The translations under genes were made by a program, and so were the position numbers. A stretch of 64,000 nucleotides of DNA from assembly GCF_030913705.1 (NCBI RefSeq), contig NZ_CP133190.1:4117501-4181500 (forward strand), in the 5' to 3' direction. The first letter of the stretch is position 1. Each line of letters starts with the position of its first letter. The stretch is from Anaerocolumna sp. MB42-C2 (GTDB lineage Bacteria > Bacillota > Clostridia > Lachnospirales > Lachnospiraceae). This document shows, one piece after another, positions 17,786 through 27,557 of this stretch. The notes beneath the pieces are model-generated. The model did no database searches, was not told where the DNA came from, and worked only from the letters and a program-made list of their open reading frames with translations.

Positions 17786-18610
17786 TTATTCTTGAGGAAT
17801 AAAATGATCAAATATAAAGAAATCAAAGCTGTTACGGCTCTCTTCCAATCCCTCCTGGGATTTTATTGTCCAGGCAAAAGTAGGCACTTTATAAAATCGG
17901 CGGCAGAGAATTAAGGATAATGTTTTACGGTGTATATAGTTATAAGATATAAAATCCGGCTTTGTTATAAAATTAAGAAGGAGATTTTGCAGTATAAAAT
18001 ATAAAGTAGCACTGCCCACCTCTTTATCTTTTATTAAATTACTGGCTAACTGCCCTCTCATAATATTAGGACGGTTGCGTTTATACCAAAGTAAAACCAA
18101 AGGGTTAAAAGATTCAATGCAATAACGACCGTTATATTTCTCTAACATTGGTGCAGTAATTTTACACACGGAAGTATCAAATATTTCTACTTTAAATTCT
18201 ACGATCAGAGGAACCTGACCATTCACCATATCAAGTACGGACTGAAAGGAAGGAATCTGTTCTTTTGAATCATACAAAGTTAATTCCTGCAATTCTGCAA
18301 AAGTTAGATCACGGACTTTTTTATTTACACCACACACCCTTTTTAGATTAAAATCATGAAAAACAACTGGGATTTTATCCTTAGAGAGTTGAACATCCAT
18401 TTCTATACCAAAATTATGTTCAACGGCGAGTCTAAAAGCAGCCAGGGAATTTTCAGGTGCGGTTTTGGGATTTTGATGAAGTCCCCTGTGTGCATAATAT
18501 TTTCCCTGCCAGGATTTTAAATCATGACGGTTTGTTATCTTCGGCATAATTGCAAGTAAATATAGAACCAGAATGATTAAGACGAAAGTTAAAATCATAT
18601 ATAACCACAT
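17786..18610 (-). CDS. Glycerophosphodiester phosphodiesterase family protein
   Basis: A single N-terminal membrane segment (about residues 1-24) precedes a GDPD TIM-barrel. The barrel shows AHRGLHQ (catalytic His-Arg), APENSLAAF, GIEMDVQLSKD (metal-binding Glu and Asp), VVFHDFNL (second His) and LIVEFKVE. It probably cleaves glycerophosphodiesters or lipid head groups at the membrane. The start is set at ATG 18610, 4 bp after GGAGGG; the longer TTG start would overlap that site. Confidence 0.9.
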   Translation of the reverse strand: MWLYMILTFVLIILVLYLLAIMPKITNRHDLKSWQGKYYAHRGLHQNPKTAPENSLAAFRLAVEHNFGIEMDVQLSKDKIPVVFHDFNLKRVCGVNKKVRDLTFAELQELTLYDSKEQIPSFQSVLDMVNGQVPLIVEFKVEIFDTSVCKITAPMLEKYNGRYCIESFNPLVLLWYKRNRPNIMRGQLASNLIKDKEVGSATLYFILQNLLLNFITKPDFISYNYIHRKTLSLILCRRFYKVPTFAWTIKSQEGLEESRNSFDFFIFDHFIPQE

Positions 18611-19041
18611 AGTACCCTCCAAGTTGTCAATACTGCCATATGCAGTTTATGCTTACATATTTTGCAAATCATTTATTAAAATGTCCGGTGCACTTGCTTT
18701 TCACAGCACCGCAATCGTTATAAATATTGGTATATATTTAGGATGTTTAACTTCAGGATTTAATATACCTGACATAAAACTGTGCTTTTACCATTATAAC
18801 ATGCACGAGATAAGGTTACAACGTTAAAGGTTATAATTTACATAATATTAACTATAAATTTATGAAATAAAAGCATAAGATTTTTAATCATTAAGCTATT
18901 CATAGCAATATGATATGATATATTTAATCGTTATAATTCTAATATTTCATTTGAATAATTAAATTTACTGTTATTATAAAGAATAATAGTAAATACACAT
19001 CATATATTGTAATTAACTTATTATTAAAAGGATGAAATAAC
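18611..19041. other. Intergenic region between divergent genes
   Basis: Very AT-rich, holding the promoters of the minus-strand GDPD gene and the plus-strand protease gene. An 84-codon plus-strand frame overlapping the GDPD start (18573-18827) has no ribosome site and is probably not a gene. No repeat or RNA gene is visible. Confidence 0.5.
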
Positions 19042-20742
19042 TTGGATCAAAATTGCGGTGATAGGATTATTAGCGAAGATTATGCAGACTTATTGATTGA
19101 ATATCGTAGATTCCCGCAGGAACTATCCAATATTCCTGATAGTTGTTCAAATGTCATTAATGAAAATCATGCTGTCGTATATGCACCAATTAATCTCTTG
19201 CCGGGTAATATAGTCCAGTCCATTGGTTATTTTGTTTTTCCAACTTTGTTTGGTTTAGCTGATACCGGAAGTCTCGAGGCGTCCGGTATAACCAGGTTGT
19301 TAAATATACCAAGTTTTGACTTAAGCGGACAGGGAGTATTAGTTGGATTTATTGATACTGGTATTGATTATACTCATCCCGCATTTATTAATGCAGATGG
19401 GACTACGAAGATCTTGTCAATTTGGGACCAGACAATCCAGACAGGACCATCGCCGAATACCTATTATTACGGAACGGAATATACCAGGGAACAGATTAAT
19501 CTGGCATTAGTCAATGAAGACCCAATATCCATTGTACCCAGTATTGATGAGATTGGTCATGGAACTTCTCTGGCAGGATTAACAGCAGGTAATCCAAGCT
19601 TGCAAAATAATTTTTCCGGTGTTGTTCCCTCATCAGATATTGTTGTTGTAAAATTAAAACAGGCAAAAAAATTTATCAGAAATTATTTTTTGGTTAAGGA
19701 AGATGCCATATGTTTTCAGGAAAATGACATTATGTTCGGGATACGTTATCTAACTGATGCAGCCAGAGAGCTAAACAGACCGATTGCCATATGTATTGGT
19801 CTGGAAACGAATCAGGGATCTCACGACGGGCGAGGTGCACTAAGCAGTTATCTGTCGCTGCTTGGGGATCAGGCAGGTATAGCAATTACCATAGCCGCAG
19901 GTAATGAGGGAAATGCCGGACATCATTTCCGTGGAGTTATTGAAAGCGGGGGGCAGCAGTCTGAGATTCTGGAATTACGGGTAGGTGCAAATAATTCTGG
20001 TTTTTCCATGGAGTTATGGGGGGATTCACCGGGAACTTTCTCCGTGGATATATTATCTCCTACAGGAGAGTACATTCCAAGAATACCTGCCAGGATAGGT
20101 GAAACAAGAGTTATCCGGTTTATTTTTGAAGAAACAGTTGTCAATATTGATTATATCCTTTTAGAACAACAGACAGGAGATCAGCTGATTTTATTGAGGT
20201 TCGTCAGCCCAACGGAGGGAATTTGGCGGTTCCGGGTATATTCAACGGGAGATTTAACATCTACTTTTAATGTATGGCTGCCTATTCAGAGTTTTATGAC
20301 AAGTGAAGCTGTGTTTGTTCAACCGGATCCGGATTACACGGTGACTTCACCCGGTAATGCAGTGATACCAATTATTGTAACAGCATATGACTACACTAAC
20401 AATAGTTTATATCTGAATGCAAGCAGGGGTTATACCAGGATAGATACCATAAATCCTAACCTGGCTGCTCCCGGAGTTAATCTGGTAGTACCTGCACCTG
20501 GCGGCACTTATACGACTGCATCCGGTACTAGTTTAGCGGCAGCTCATACCACCGGCGTAGCCGCAATGCTACTGGAATGGGGTATTACTACCGGTTATTA
20601 TTCCATGTTGGACAGTGTTGAAATTAAAAACCTGCTAATCCGCGGTGCCAGAAGAGATCCGAATAATGTATATCCCAATAAGGAATGGGGTTATGGTATC
20701 TTAGACGTATATAATACTTTTAACAGTTTAAGAGGAGATTAA
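19042..20742 (+). CDS. S8 subtilisin-like peptidase, Csp germination-protease type
   Basis: The 566-residue protein starts with TTG behind AAAAGGA. It lacks a signal peptide, as spore Csp proteases do. The triad is complete: Asp105 (GFIDTGIDYTH), His173 (IGHGTSLAG) and Ser497 (SGTSLAAAH), with the oxyanion Asn in AAGNEGNAGHH. The N-terminal about 90 residues look like the Csp prodomain (PINLLPGNIVQSIGY). A jelly-roll-like insert sits between the catalytic pieces. Csp proteases activate the cortex lytic enzyme SleC at germination, but no sleC is in this window. It may have another spore or cytosolic role. Confidence 0.88.
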   Translation: MDQNCGDRIISEDYADLLIEYRRFPQELSNIPDSCSNVINENHAVVYAPINLLPGNIVQSIGYFVFPTLFGLADTGSLEASGITRLLNIPSFDLSGQGVLVGFIDTGIDYTHPAFINADGTTKILSIWDQTIQTGPSPNTYYYGTEYTREQINLALVNEDPISIVPSIDEIGHGTSLAGLTAGNPSLQNNFSGVVPSSDIVVVKLKQAKKFIRNYFLVKEDAICFQENDIMFGIRYLTDAARELNRPIAICIGLETNQGSHDGRGALSSYLSLLGDQAGIAITIAAGNEGNAGHHFRGVIESGGQQSEILELRVGANNSGFSMELWGDSPGTFSVDILSPTGEYIPRIPARIGETRVIRFIFEETVVNIDYILLEQQTGDQLILLRFVSPTEGIWRFRVYSTGDLTSTFNVWLPIQSFMTSEAVFVQPDPDYTVTSPGNAVIPIIVTAYDYTNNSLYLNASRGYTRIDTINPNLAAPGVNLVVPAPGGTYTTASGTSLAAAHTTGVAAMLLEWGITTGYYSMLDSVEIKNLLIRGARRDPNNVYPNKEWGYGILDVYNTFNSLRGD

Positions 20743-20784
20743 TGCTGCCGTATTATAGGCAGGATGAAATGGGGACAAACAGAT

Positions 20785-21279
20785 TTATCCTGCCTGGTTT
20801 GAATTAACCCAGGAGTTAAGTGTATCATAGATTTCCTTGTAATTTTTCTTCATATTAATCGGCTTAAAATCTTTATTTACAAAGCAATGTTCGGATTCTC
20901 CTGATGTTTTTAAAGTTAGAGAATCCGCATCCAGCACTTTATATTGTATAGTTAGTTTAATTCCGTTAAAAAAAATTACTTTTGGAAGTATTAGCACTTT
21001 CTCATTAAATTTTACTGAGGATCTATATTCACAGGATACTCCAAGCACCGGTATTAAAATACCTTTTGCTTCTAATGTATCATATCCTAGACCAATTTGC
21101 TTAAGAAAATCTATCCTTGATTCTTCAAACCATCGGATATAATTGGAATGATGGATGATTGCCATCTGATCCGTCTCATAATACATAGCTTGTCTTAAAT
21201 AAGGTTTGATAACTTCACCTGTTACTATATTATGTGAAATTGCTTCCTTAAAATTCTTTTCCAATAGTTCATTATTCAT
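20785..21279 (-). CDS. Acyl-CoA thioesterase, 4HBT hotdog family
   Basis: The 4-hydroxybenzoyl-CoA thioesterase-like protein has the active-site pattern YYETDQMAIIHHSNYIRWFEE, split here as ETDQM and HHSNY. A YbgC-type GILIPVLGVSCEY follows. It probably hydrolyses an acyl-CoA in the cytosol. I chose the inner ATG at 21279, with GGGAG about 8 bp upstream. A start at 21384 would add 35 residues that fit no part of the family. Length about 164 residues is near the family norm. Confidence 0.88.
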   Translation of the reverse strand: MNNELLEKNFKEAISHNIVTGEVIKPYLRQAMYYETDQMAIIHHSNYIRWFEESRIDFLKQIGLGYDTLEAKGILIPVLGVSCEYRSSVKFNEKVLILPKVIFFNGIKLTIQYKVLDADSLTLKTSGESEHCFVNKDFKPINMKKNYKEIYDTLNSWVNSNQAG

Positions 21280-21421
21280 AGCACCACTCCCTGATATTGT
21301 TATTTCATATGGAATATAGTAGCATTTACTTAAATTTAATTCAATATAAAGTTCTCGGTATTTATGAAATAGAGAATGTAACACATAATGTAAAAAATCA
21401 CCTATATTTGGGGCGTTGGAA

Positions 21422-21450
21422 TTGAAATAGGTTGCCGTATGTGCTAAGAT
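21422..21450 (+). promoter_or_regulatory. Putative sigma-A promoter for the propeller gene
   Basis: TTGAAA (21422-21427), a 17-bp spacer ending in TGTGC, and TAAGAT (21445-21450). It lies 98 bp before the ATG at 21548. Confidence 0.55.
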
Positions 21451-21547
21451 GAAACAGGATACAAAATAGTTGAGTCAAAAGAAAATGCTATAACGGTTCA
21501 CTTTTGAAAGAATATCAAGTCTTTTACCAGTAAAAAGGAGAGGTATT

Positions 21548-22429
21548 ATGAACGTATTAACCCAAAAACGTCATGAAATTGGAAAAAGAGATGTAATCAG
21601 TGTTTTGGAAACGGTAGATGTGGAAACGGGAAAAAGAATTATTTTGCATGAATTTGACTTCTTAATTGAGGCACCAAACTGGAAGAAAAACGGTATGGAA
21701 TTAATATATAATTCAGAGGGAAGGATCTTTTCGTATGATATAACATCGGATATCAGTACTCTGATAGATTCAGGTGCTTGTGATCGTTGTAATAATGATC
21801 ATGTACTATCACCGGATCACACAAAATTGGCAGTCAGCCATCATACTTATGAAGATGGCATGTCACGAGTTTATGTTCTCCCTGTGGAAGGGGGGGTACC
21901 TGCCTTAATAACACCGATTGCTCCAAGTTATCTTCACGGCTGGTCACCGGATGGCAAGACTCTATCTTATTGTGCAGAGCGCAACGGGGAATATGATATT
22001 TATATTATTCCGGCAGTGGGAGGGGTGGAAACAAGATTAACGGATACCCATGGATTAAATGATGGTCCCGAGTACTCACCTTGCGGAAATTACATCTGGT
22101 TTAATTCTGTAAGAACGGGACTTATGCAGGTATGGAGAATGAATAATGATGGAAGTGGTCAGATACAGATGACTTTTGATGAGAGTAACAGCTGGTTCCC
22201 TCATGTATCACCGGATGGGATGAAAGTAGCATATATAACATACAAAAAAGGTGACGTTGAGGCAGGGGATCATCCGGCTAATAAAAATGTTGAAATTCGC
22301 CTGATGTCCAGTGAGGGTGGTGAATATAAGACCTTAGTCCAGTTATTTGGCGGGCAAGGTACATTAAATGTAAATTCCTGGTCACCTGACAGCAAAAAGC
22401 TGGCATTTGTAAGTTACCGGATGAAGTAA
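21548..22429 (+). CDS. TolB-like WD40/PD40 beta-propeller protein
   Basis: The 293-residue protein has repeated PD40 blades: LSPDHTKLAVS, WSPDGKTLSYCAE, YSPCGNYIWF, VSPDGMKVAYITY and WSPDSKKLAFVSY. There is no signal peptide or membrane segment, so it is cytosolic. Such short propellers are found alone in many Firmicutes and are sometimes called oligogalacturonide-lyase-like or TolB-like without a known role. AAGGAGAGG precedes the ATG. Confidence 0.85.
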   Translation: MNVLTQKRHEIGKRDVISVLETVDVETGKRIILHEFDFLIEAPNWKKNGMELIYNSEGRIFSYDITSDISTLIDSGACDRCNNDHVLSPDHTKLAVSHHTYEDGMSRVYVLPVEGGVPALITPIAPSYLHGWSPDGKTLSYCAERNGEYDIYIIPAVGGVETRLTDTHGLNDGPEYSPCGNYIWFNSVRTGLMQVWRMNNDGSGQIQMTFDESNSWFPHVSPDGMKVAYITYKKGDVEAGDHPANKNVEIRLMSSEGGEYKTLVQLFGGQGTLNVNSWSPDSKKLAFVSYRMK

Positions 22430-22562
22430 TATTTAATAATGATTCTGCTCTATATATCAGGAGTTGATAACCGAAACTTATACAATACGGTACGGATGAA
22501 TTGCCATAAATTTTCAAATAAAAGATAAAATAAAAAAAACTTATCTTTTTTTAAAATTTTAC

Positions 22563-22591
22563 TTGAATTATGGTTTAATTTATATTATAAT
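22563..22591 (+). promoter_or_regulatory. Promoter of tRNA-Gln
   Basis: TTGAAT (22563-22568), a 17-bp spacer and TATAAT (22586-22591), 54 bp before the tRNA. Confidence 0.7.
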
Positions 22592-22644
22592 ATCATTCGT
22601 GGCTGACGAACATCTCGTCCAGAAAACCACTAATTATAATATAA

Positions 22645-22716
22645 TGGGCTATCGCCAAACGGTAAGGCACTGGACTCTGACTCCAGCATCTCAAGGTTCG
22701 AATCCTTGTAGCCCAG
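22645..22716 (+). tRNA. tRNA-Gln (anticodon CTG)
   Basis: The cloverleaf is complete: acceptor TGGGCTA/TAGCCCA, D-arm around CGCCAAACGGTAAG, anticodon stem CTGGA/TCCAG with loop CTCTGAC (anticodon CTG), and T-arm GGTTCGAATCC. The discriminator base is G and CCA is not encoded. Length 72 nt. A single-gene unit with its own promoter and terminator. Confidence 0.95.
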
Positions 22717-22724
22717 TTCTAAGT

Positions 22725-22755
22725 AAAAAATGAGGTCATTAGACCTCATTTTTTT
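22725..22755 (+). terminator. Terminator of tRNA-Gln
   Basis: TGAGGTC and GACCTCA pair around ATTA, with six A residues before and seven T residues after. It follows the tRNA by 9 bp. Confidence 0.9.
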
Positions 22756-23002
22756 GTCCAGTCATAAGAAGTGTTTATAGATATAATTTTAATTCCAGTA
22801 GTGCATCCACAACTAATTTTGAATTCTTTGCAATTTCTAAGATTCATTGGTTTTTGTTCGATTTTCAGATGGAAATAACTTGATTAGTTTTCCTGTAAAG
22901 GTTAAAATAATGCTTGGATGAACAACAATGAACTGTTATTTTATTCTTCATTGAGTAAAAGTAACAATAAATTAGATATGATTATAGCAGAGGTAGGATA
23001 AG

Positions 23003-23944
23003 ATGTTTTATGATATAAGTAATCGTTTTTTAGTAATCGCATTTTTGATAACATATTTTATTACATGTCTTTCATTGACTCTATTTGCCAAATGGCTTCC
23101 CCAGGATAAAGGAAGGGAATATGCTTTTAATGGAACGAAATCGAAAGGAAAATACCGCGGTGCCGGTATAATTATGATAATAATTTTGGTTATAGTATCA
23201 TGCCTTTTATTGCCATTAAAAGCGGAATATATAATATATTATTTATTAATAGGGATATGTATGATATTCGGTTATTTAGACGACAAGGCAGAAAACCCAT
23301 GGGGCGAATATAAAAAAGGTTTATTTGATTTATTATTAGCTATTATTACTAGTTATACTTTTTTAAAATATAATGGCGGATTAAATATATTTATTTTTAG
23401 TAATCTAAACTTTTATATTGTATGGATTATCGCGGCTGTTTTTATATGGTTATCTATAAACGCAATAAACTGCACCGATGGTGTTGATGGATTAAGTGGT
23501 GCATTATCCATCGTTACAATATTATCTCTTGGAGTTATTATATATTTACAGGGACAATCCGGTGATATGATTAAATTCGCAATAATAATGTGTGAAATAA
23601 TTTTTGCTTATTTATGGAAAAACACTTCTCCAAGTACACTATTGATGGGAGATGCCGGTTCACGTGCAATCGGTTTCTTTATTGCACTTCTGACTTTAAA
23701 AACCAATAATCTTATGTTTTATTTAGGTGTAGCGGTAGTATTCATACTTGATGGATTGACAGGTCTGGTCAAAGTGTCTTTTTTACGATTTTTTAAGATA
23801 AAAATATTTCCGAATATTATTTTCCCTTTGCACGATTTCTTCAGGAAAGAAAAAGGCTGGTCGGACAGTCAGATCGTTTTTCGATTTGTAACCTTACAGG
23901 TAATAATTTCATTTATGACTATATTTTTACTTTTTTTTAACTGA
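23003..23944 (+). CDS. MraY/WecA-type glycosyl-1-phosphate transferase
   Basis: The 313-residue integral membrane protein has about ten helices. It carries the family motifs GYLDDKAENP (Asp-Asp Mg site), NAINCTDGVDGLSG (nucleotide site), MGDAGSRAIGFF and PLHDFFRKEKGWSDSQIVFRF near the C-terminus. It moves a sugar-1-phosphate from a UDP-sugar to undecaprenyl phosphate. It is standing alone without division-cluster or polysaccharide genes, so it is probably a second MraY-like copy or a WecA/TagO relative. Substrate not decidable. Confidence 0.88.
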   Translation: MFYDISNRFLVIAFLITYFITCLSLTLFAKWLPQDKGREYAFNGTKSKGKYRGAGIIMIIILVIVSCLLLPLKAEYIIYYLLIGICMIFGYLDDKAENPWGEYKKGLFDLLLAIITSYTFLKYNGGLNIFIFSNLNFYIVWIIAAVFIWLSINAINCTDGVDGLSGALSIVTILSLGVIIYLQGQSGDMIKFAIIMCEIIFAYLWKNTSPSTLLMGDAGSRAIGFFIALLTLKTNNLMFYLGVAVVFILDGLTGLVKVSFLRFFKIKIFPNIIFPLHDFFRKEKGWSDSQIVFRFVTLQVIISFMTIFLLFFN

Positions 23945-24509
23945 ATAAAAACGTCTCGGAGGTTATAGTAATTGATTGATCAAATAAAAATTTTAATCAG
24001 ATAAAATTTTTTGTTTACAGTATAACTTAAGTCAAATTAGATATAATATGTAGTGGATACAAAAAGCAAGTTCTTAAAGCGAAATGTAAATTTCGTAAGA
24101 GTTTGTTTTATGTATACCATTTATAAATATCTTAATTGCAGCTCGAATTTGTTAACCAGAATATAGGAGATGGTATTGATGGAGGCTTTAGGAGACAACG
24201 GATTTACTATTAAATGATTCAGGTTGTAGATGAAAATCAAATAATTCAGGCGAAAAAAAGATGTTTTATGGCAATGGCAGGTTTCATACCTGCCATTGTT
24301 TTTTGTGCGCCCCGAATGGGCGCTAGCTATGAAGTAACAAAGAGAATCCAATAAGGTCATTAGAAGTGGGGACAGCATACTGACACATGATCCTGATTAA
24401 AAATCTTTTGGTATGGAAAATATTTCTTGTTAATGTTATAATCATTTTGGAAAGTTTCAAGTTTTAGTTTGGAAAAACAGGACATATAAAAGCCTGAAAG
24501 GAGTACTCA
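23945..24509. other. Intergenic region, possible small RNA or mini-ORF
   Basis: TATAAT at 24042-24047 with no good -35, a GCGAAAT/ATTTCGT hairpin near 24080, a 12-residue mini-ORF at 24179-24217 (MEALGDNGFTIK) with an AGGAG site 9 bp upstream, and a strong terminator at 24272-24304. Together they could be a short transcribed unit. A GCGCCC/GGGCGC hairpin follows near 24308-24324. The promoter of the histidine kinase gene lies in the last 100 bp. Confidence 0.4.
24272..24304 (+). terminator. Rho-independent terminator in the 24 kb gap
   Basis: CAATGGCAGGT and ACCTGCCATTG form an 11-bp perfect stem around TTCAT, followed by six T residues. It ends an unknown short transcript. Confidence 0.85.
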
Positions 24510-25709
24510 TTGGATTATAGTTCGGAAATAATGGTAAAAAGGCTTATATGGATTTTCATGGTTTGGGCAAGCATAATTATTATATTGCTACATATTTACA
24601 AGCCATGGCATTTGATTTTTATCTCTGGATTGCTCTTATTATCCTTCACTTTACAGGGAATTAATTATCCTCAGTGTCAGCCTTTTTTGTATTATAAGCT
24701 AATTCTTTATATAGAAGTAATCTTAGTATTTTTTTTACAAATGAATGATCTAAGCGGGTATTCCAGAATTTATTATTATGTATTGATTGCAGATGCGACG
24801 ATAACTTATTCCTGCTTAATCGGTGCAGGTATTACGGGAATAAGTATCTTTGCTAATTTTATCAGTTACTATATCAATTCTGACAATCTATATACAAGAA
24901 GCTTTTGGGATATGGTAACGGTAAACTCATCTGTTTTATTATTATTTTTTTCAATCATGTGTCTGGTAAAGTATGAAATCAATCAACGCAGGAAAATCAG
25001 TAAAATGATGTATGATCTGAAAGTTAAATCCAAACTGCTGGAAGATACTAATATCAAATTATGTGATAATGCAAATAATATTGAAGATCTTACCATATTA
25101 AAGGAAAGAAACAGAATAGCCAGGGAAATACATGATACGCTGGGACACACCCTTACCTCGGTTCTAATCGAACTTGAAGCCGGAGAGCGTCTTATGAAAA
25201 TAGACAAGGAATCTGCAGCAGAGAAAATCGGACTAGCAAAGGGGCAGGTCAGAAAGGGATTAAATGATATAAGAGAATCGGTTGGTATACTCAACAAGGG
25301 AAAAGCCGTTGCCGATTTTACAGCCTCTTTAAAACTGCTTCTGGATGAAACTGCCAGGCATGGAGAAATATTTGTCCGATATGAAATTTCAGATATGCCT
25401 CCATTAACAGAATTTCAGGAAAAAGCTCTATTCCGGGCGTTACAGGAAGGTCTGACAAATGGGATAAAGCATGGAAAAAGCAGTGCATTTATCTTTCTGT
25501 TAAATTATGATACGAATAATTTAAGATTTCATTTACAGGATAATGGGACAGGGTGTGATAAAATAGTATTCGGATTTGGCCTGTCGGCTATGGAGTATAG
25601 AATACGGGAAGTAGGAGGTATCCTGGATATTACCTCTTCCTTACAGGAAGGATGTTGTATCAATATAACAATTCCTATCAAAAAAAGGGAGTGTATGGAT
25701 GAAGATTAA
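24510..25709 (+). CDS. Sensor histidine kinase, NarL/DesK-type (HisKA_3)
   Basis: The 399-residue protein starts TTG behind AAAGGAG. About five N-terminal membrane helices (residues 10-150), a short coiled coil, and the dimerisation domain with phospho-His208 in REIHDTLGHTL follow. The ATPase domain has the N-box region EGLTNGIKHGKSS and G-boxes DNGTGCD and GFGLSAMEYR. There is little extracytoplasmic sequence, so it probably senses within the membrane, as BceS- or LiaS-like kinases do. It overlaps the response-regulator gene by 11 bp. Confidence 0.93.
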   Translation: MDYSSEIMVKRLIWIFMVWASIIIILLHIYKPWHLIFISGLLLLSFTLQGINYPQCQPFLYYKLILYIEVILVFFLQMNDLSGYSRIYYYVLIADATITYSCLIGAGITGISIFANFISYYINSDNLYTRSFWDMVTVNSSVLLLFFSIMCLVKYEINQRRKISKMMYDLKVKSKLLEDTNIKLCDNANNIEDLTILKERNRIAREIHDTLGHTLTSVLIELEAGERLMKIDKESAAEKIGLAKGQVRKGLNDIRESVGILNKGKAVADFTASLKLLLDETARHGEIFVRYEISDMPPLTEFQEKALFRALQEGLTNGIKHGKSSAFIFLLNYDTNNLRFHLQDNGTGCDKIVFGFGLSAMEYRIREVGGILDITSSLQEGCCINITIPIKKRECMDED

Positions 25710-26346
25710 AATAGTTATTGCCGATGATCAGGCGTTGGTAAGAGATGGGCTGAAAGCAGTGCTTAACCTGGAGGAAGATATAGAAGTGATCGGTACAGCC
25801 GACAATGGAAGAGAAGCATATGAACTTTCCCGGAGACTTGAACCGGATATTCTGCTTCTTGACGTAAGGATGCCTGAAATGGATGGCGTGGAATGTATGA
25901 GGAACATGAAAAGAATAAATTCAGCTACTAAAGTTATCATGCTGACTACATTTAATGACGAGGAATATATTTTAAATGCCATAGCAGCAGGCGCTAAGGG
26001 TTATCTGCTAAAGGACATGGAAGTTACGGAATTGGTGGAGGCGATTCATGATGCGGCAGGAGAAAAACTGGTTATGCCATCTAAAGTGGTAACAAAACTA
26101 GCAGAGAGTCTGTCAAAAGTTGTGGAAGAAAAAAATAAGCATCTTTCGTCTGAAAAGTTCGGCTTTTCCGACAGGGAAAAGGAAATTGCGAAAATGGTGG
26201 CTCAAGGTTTTAACAACAAGCAGATAGCAGCAGTTCTTTATATATCGGAGGGAACAGTGCGCAATTACATAAGCAGTATATATAATAAAATCGGAATTAG
26301 CGAAAGGACTCAGGCGGTCCTGGTTTTAAGGGACTATTTTATTTAA
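25699..26346 (+). CDS. Response regulator, NarL/LuxR-type
   Basis: The 215-residue protein has a receiver domain (VIADDQALVRDGL, phospho-Asp55 in LLDVRMPEMDG, Lys in LLKDM) and a LuxR helix-turn-helix (DREKEIAKMVAQGFNNKQI, split, and SEGTVRNYISSIYNK). It pairs with the overlapping kinase and probably controls the ABC transporter genes 66 bp downstream. Confidence 0.95.
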   Translation: MKIKIVIADDQALVRDGLKAVLNLEEDIEVIGTADNGREAYELSRRLEPDILLLDVRMPEMDGVECMRNMKRINSATKVIMLTTFNDEEYILNAIAAGAKGYLLKDMEVTELVEAIHDAAGEKLVMPSKVVTKLAESLSKVVEEKNKHLSSEKFGFSDREKEIAKMVAQGFNNKQIAAVLYISEGTVRNYISSIYNKIGISERTQAVLVLRDYFI

Positions 26347-26411
26347 TATTCATGTAAGGCGGAAGTTGCTCTTCAAACATAAATAATAATAATGAATGAA
26401 GGAGAATCCTT

Positions 26412-27554
26412 ATGAAACCTCTTTCCACTGCGGAACATTATTTAAGGAATAAGAGAAAATTTTTATTTATATTTATTCCTGTAGTACTAAGCATAATAAT
26501 CGTTTATGTGATACAAATGCTGATATCTTCGGAATTCAGTCTGGTCGAGAGGACCTATGTAGAACCCCAGAAATATTACTCCAGTATCGCTGCAAAAACA
26601 AAAGTAATTAATCAGGATCTCATAGACAGTATACTAAAGCGGAAAACGGAGTATGAGAAAGTTTTTCCGTGGGTTGCTCACTATACCTATTTTGATGGTA
26701 TAATTGAAAAAAATATAGGCAGTAAGGTATTTACAGTAAAACAGGATGACATGAAGTGGCTGATATCAAAAATGAATTTAAAAATTATAGCTGGACGGCT
26801 GCCCGCCGCCGGTACAAACGAAATTCTTTTGCATAAAACAGTAGCTGATAATAAAAAGCTGAAACTGGGAGACAGCATTGGCAGCAGTGTGAGTAAAACT
26901 GAATCCTTAGAAGGCAAAAAAAATATTGTAGGACTGATAGACGGTAAAAGTATTGTATCTTTTGATTCCCTTGAATATTTTATGGATTTAAACCAGGTAG
27001 ATCAGGATGATTACAGCACAGGAATTATAATAGTTCCCAAAGAAAATAAAAGGAATGATATTGAACACATTTTGGAAGAAACGGATTCCCAGGGGTTGGA
27101 TTTAAGAACGTATGATATCATATCCCGGAGAAATAAAAATGACGGCAGTAATATAACTATTATAATTACTATAATAAATATATCGATTTTAATTATAATT
27201 ACCTTATGCGCAGGTTTTATCAGCTACATAAACATCAATCAAAGACGAAGTGAATTTGGGATATTAAGTGCCATCGGTTATACTTCTCAGGAAATTGTTA
27301 ACCGCCTGATTTCGGAGATATGCCTGGTAAATCTGACTGCATTGGTTCTTGGTACATTATTTTCCATTTCTATCGGTGAGGTTCTTAACCTGTTGATTTT
27401 TACCGGGAAAGGGACCCCATTGATATTGATTGATCCGGATTTCTTGATACAGGCAGCGTGTATACCGCTATTTGTCTGTATTTTTGCTTTGGTTCCTGCA
27501 TGGAATACACTAAGGAATCTGGATCCTGTAGCTGTATTGGAAGGGCTGGTTTAA
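26412..27554 (+). CDS. FtsX/MacB-type ABC transporter permease
   Basis: The 380-residue protein has one N-terminal membrane helix (about 14-33), an extracytoplasmic region (about 35-245), and three C-terminal helices carrying the FtsX signature (RSEFGILSAIGYTSQEIVNR). AAGGAG precedes the ATG. With the following ATPase it forms a MacB/LolCDE-like mechanotransmission transporter, a class often used for peptide efflux or detoxification. The two-component system just upstream supports induction by an envelope stress. Confidence 0.9.
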   Translation: MKPLSTAEHYLRNKRKFLFIFIPVVLSIIIVYVIQMLISSEFSLVERTYVEPQKYYSSIAAKTKVINQDLIDSILKRKTEYEKVFPWVAHYTYFDGIIEKNIGSKVFTVKQDDMKWLISKMNLKIIAGRLPAAGTNEILLHKTVADNKKLKLGDSIGSSVSKTESLEGKKNIVGLIDGKSIVSFDSLEYFMDLNQVDQDDYSTGIIIVPKENKRNDIEHILEETDSQGLDLRTYDIISRRNKNDGSNITIIITIINISILIIITLCAGFISYININQRRSEFGILSAIGYTSQEIVNRLISEICLVNLTALVLGTLFSISIGEVLNLLIFTGKGTPLILIDPDFLIQAACIPLFVCIFALVPAWNTLRNLDPVAVLEGLV

Positions 27555-27557
27555 AAG

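Noticed and set aside
18573-18827. 84-codon plus-strand frame
   Set aside because: Overlaps the GDPD gene start, has no ribosome site and no recognisable domain.
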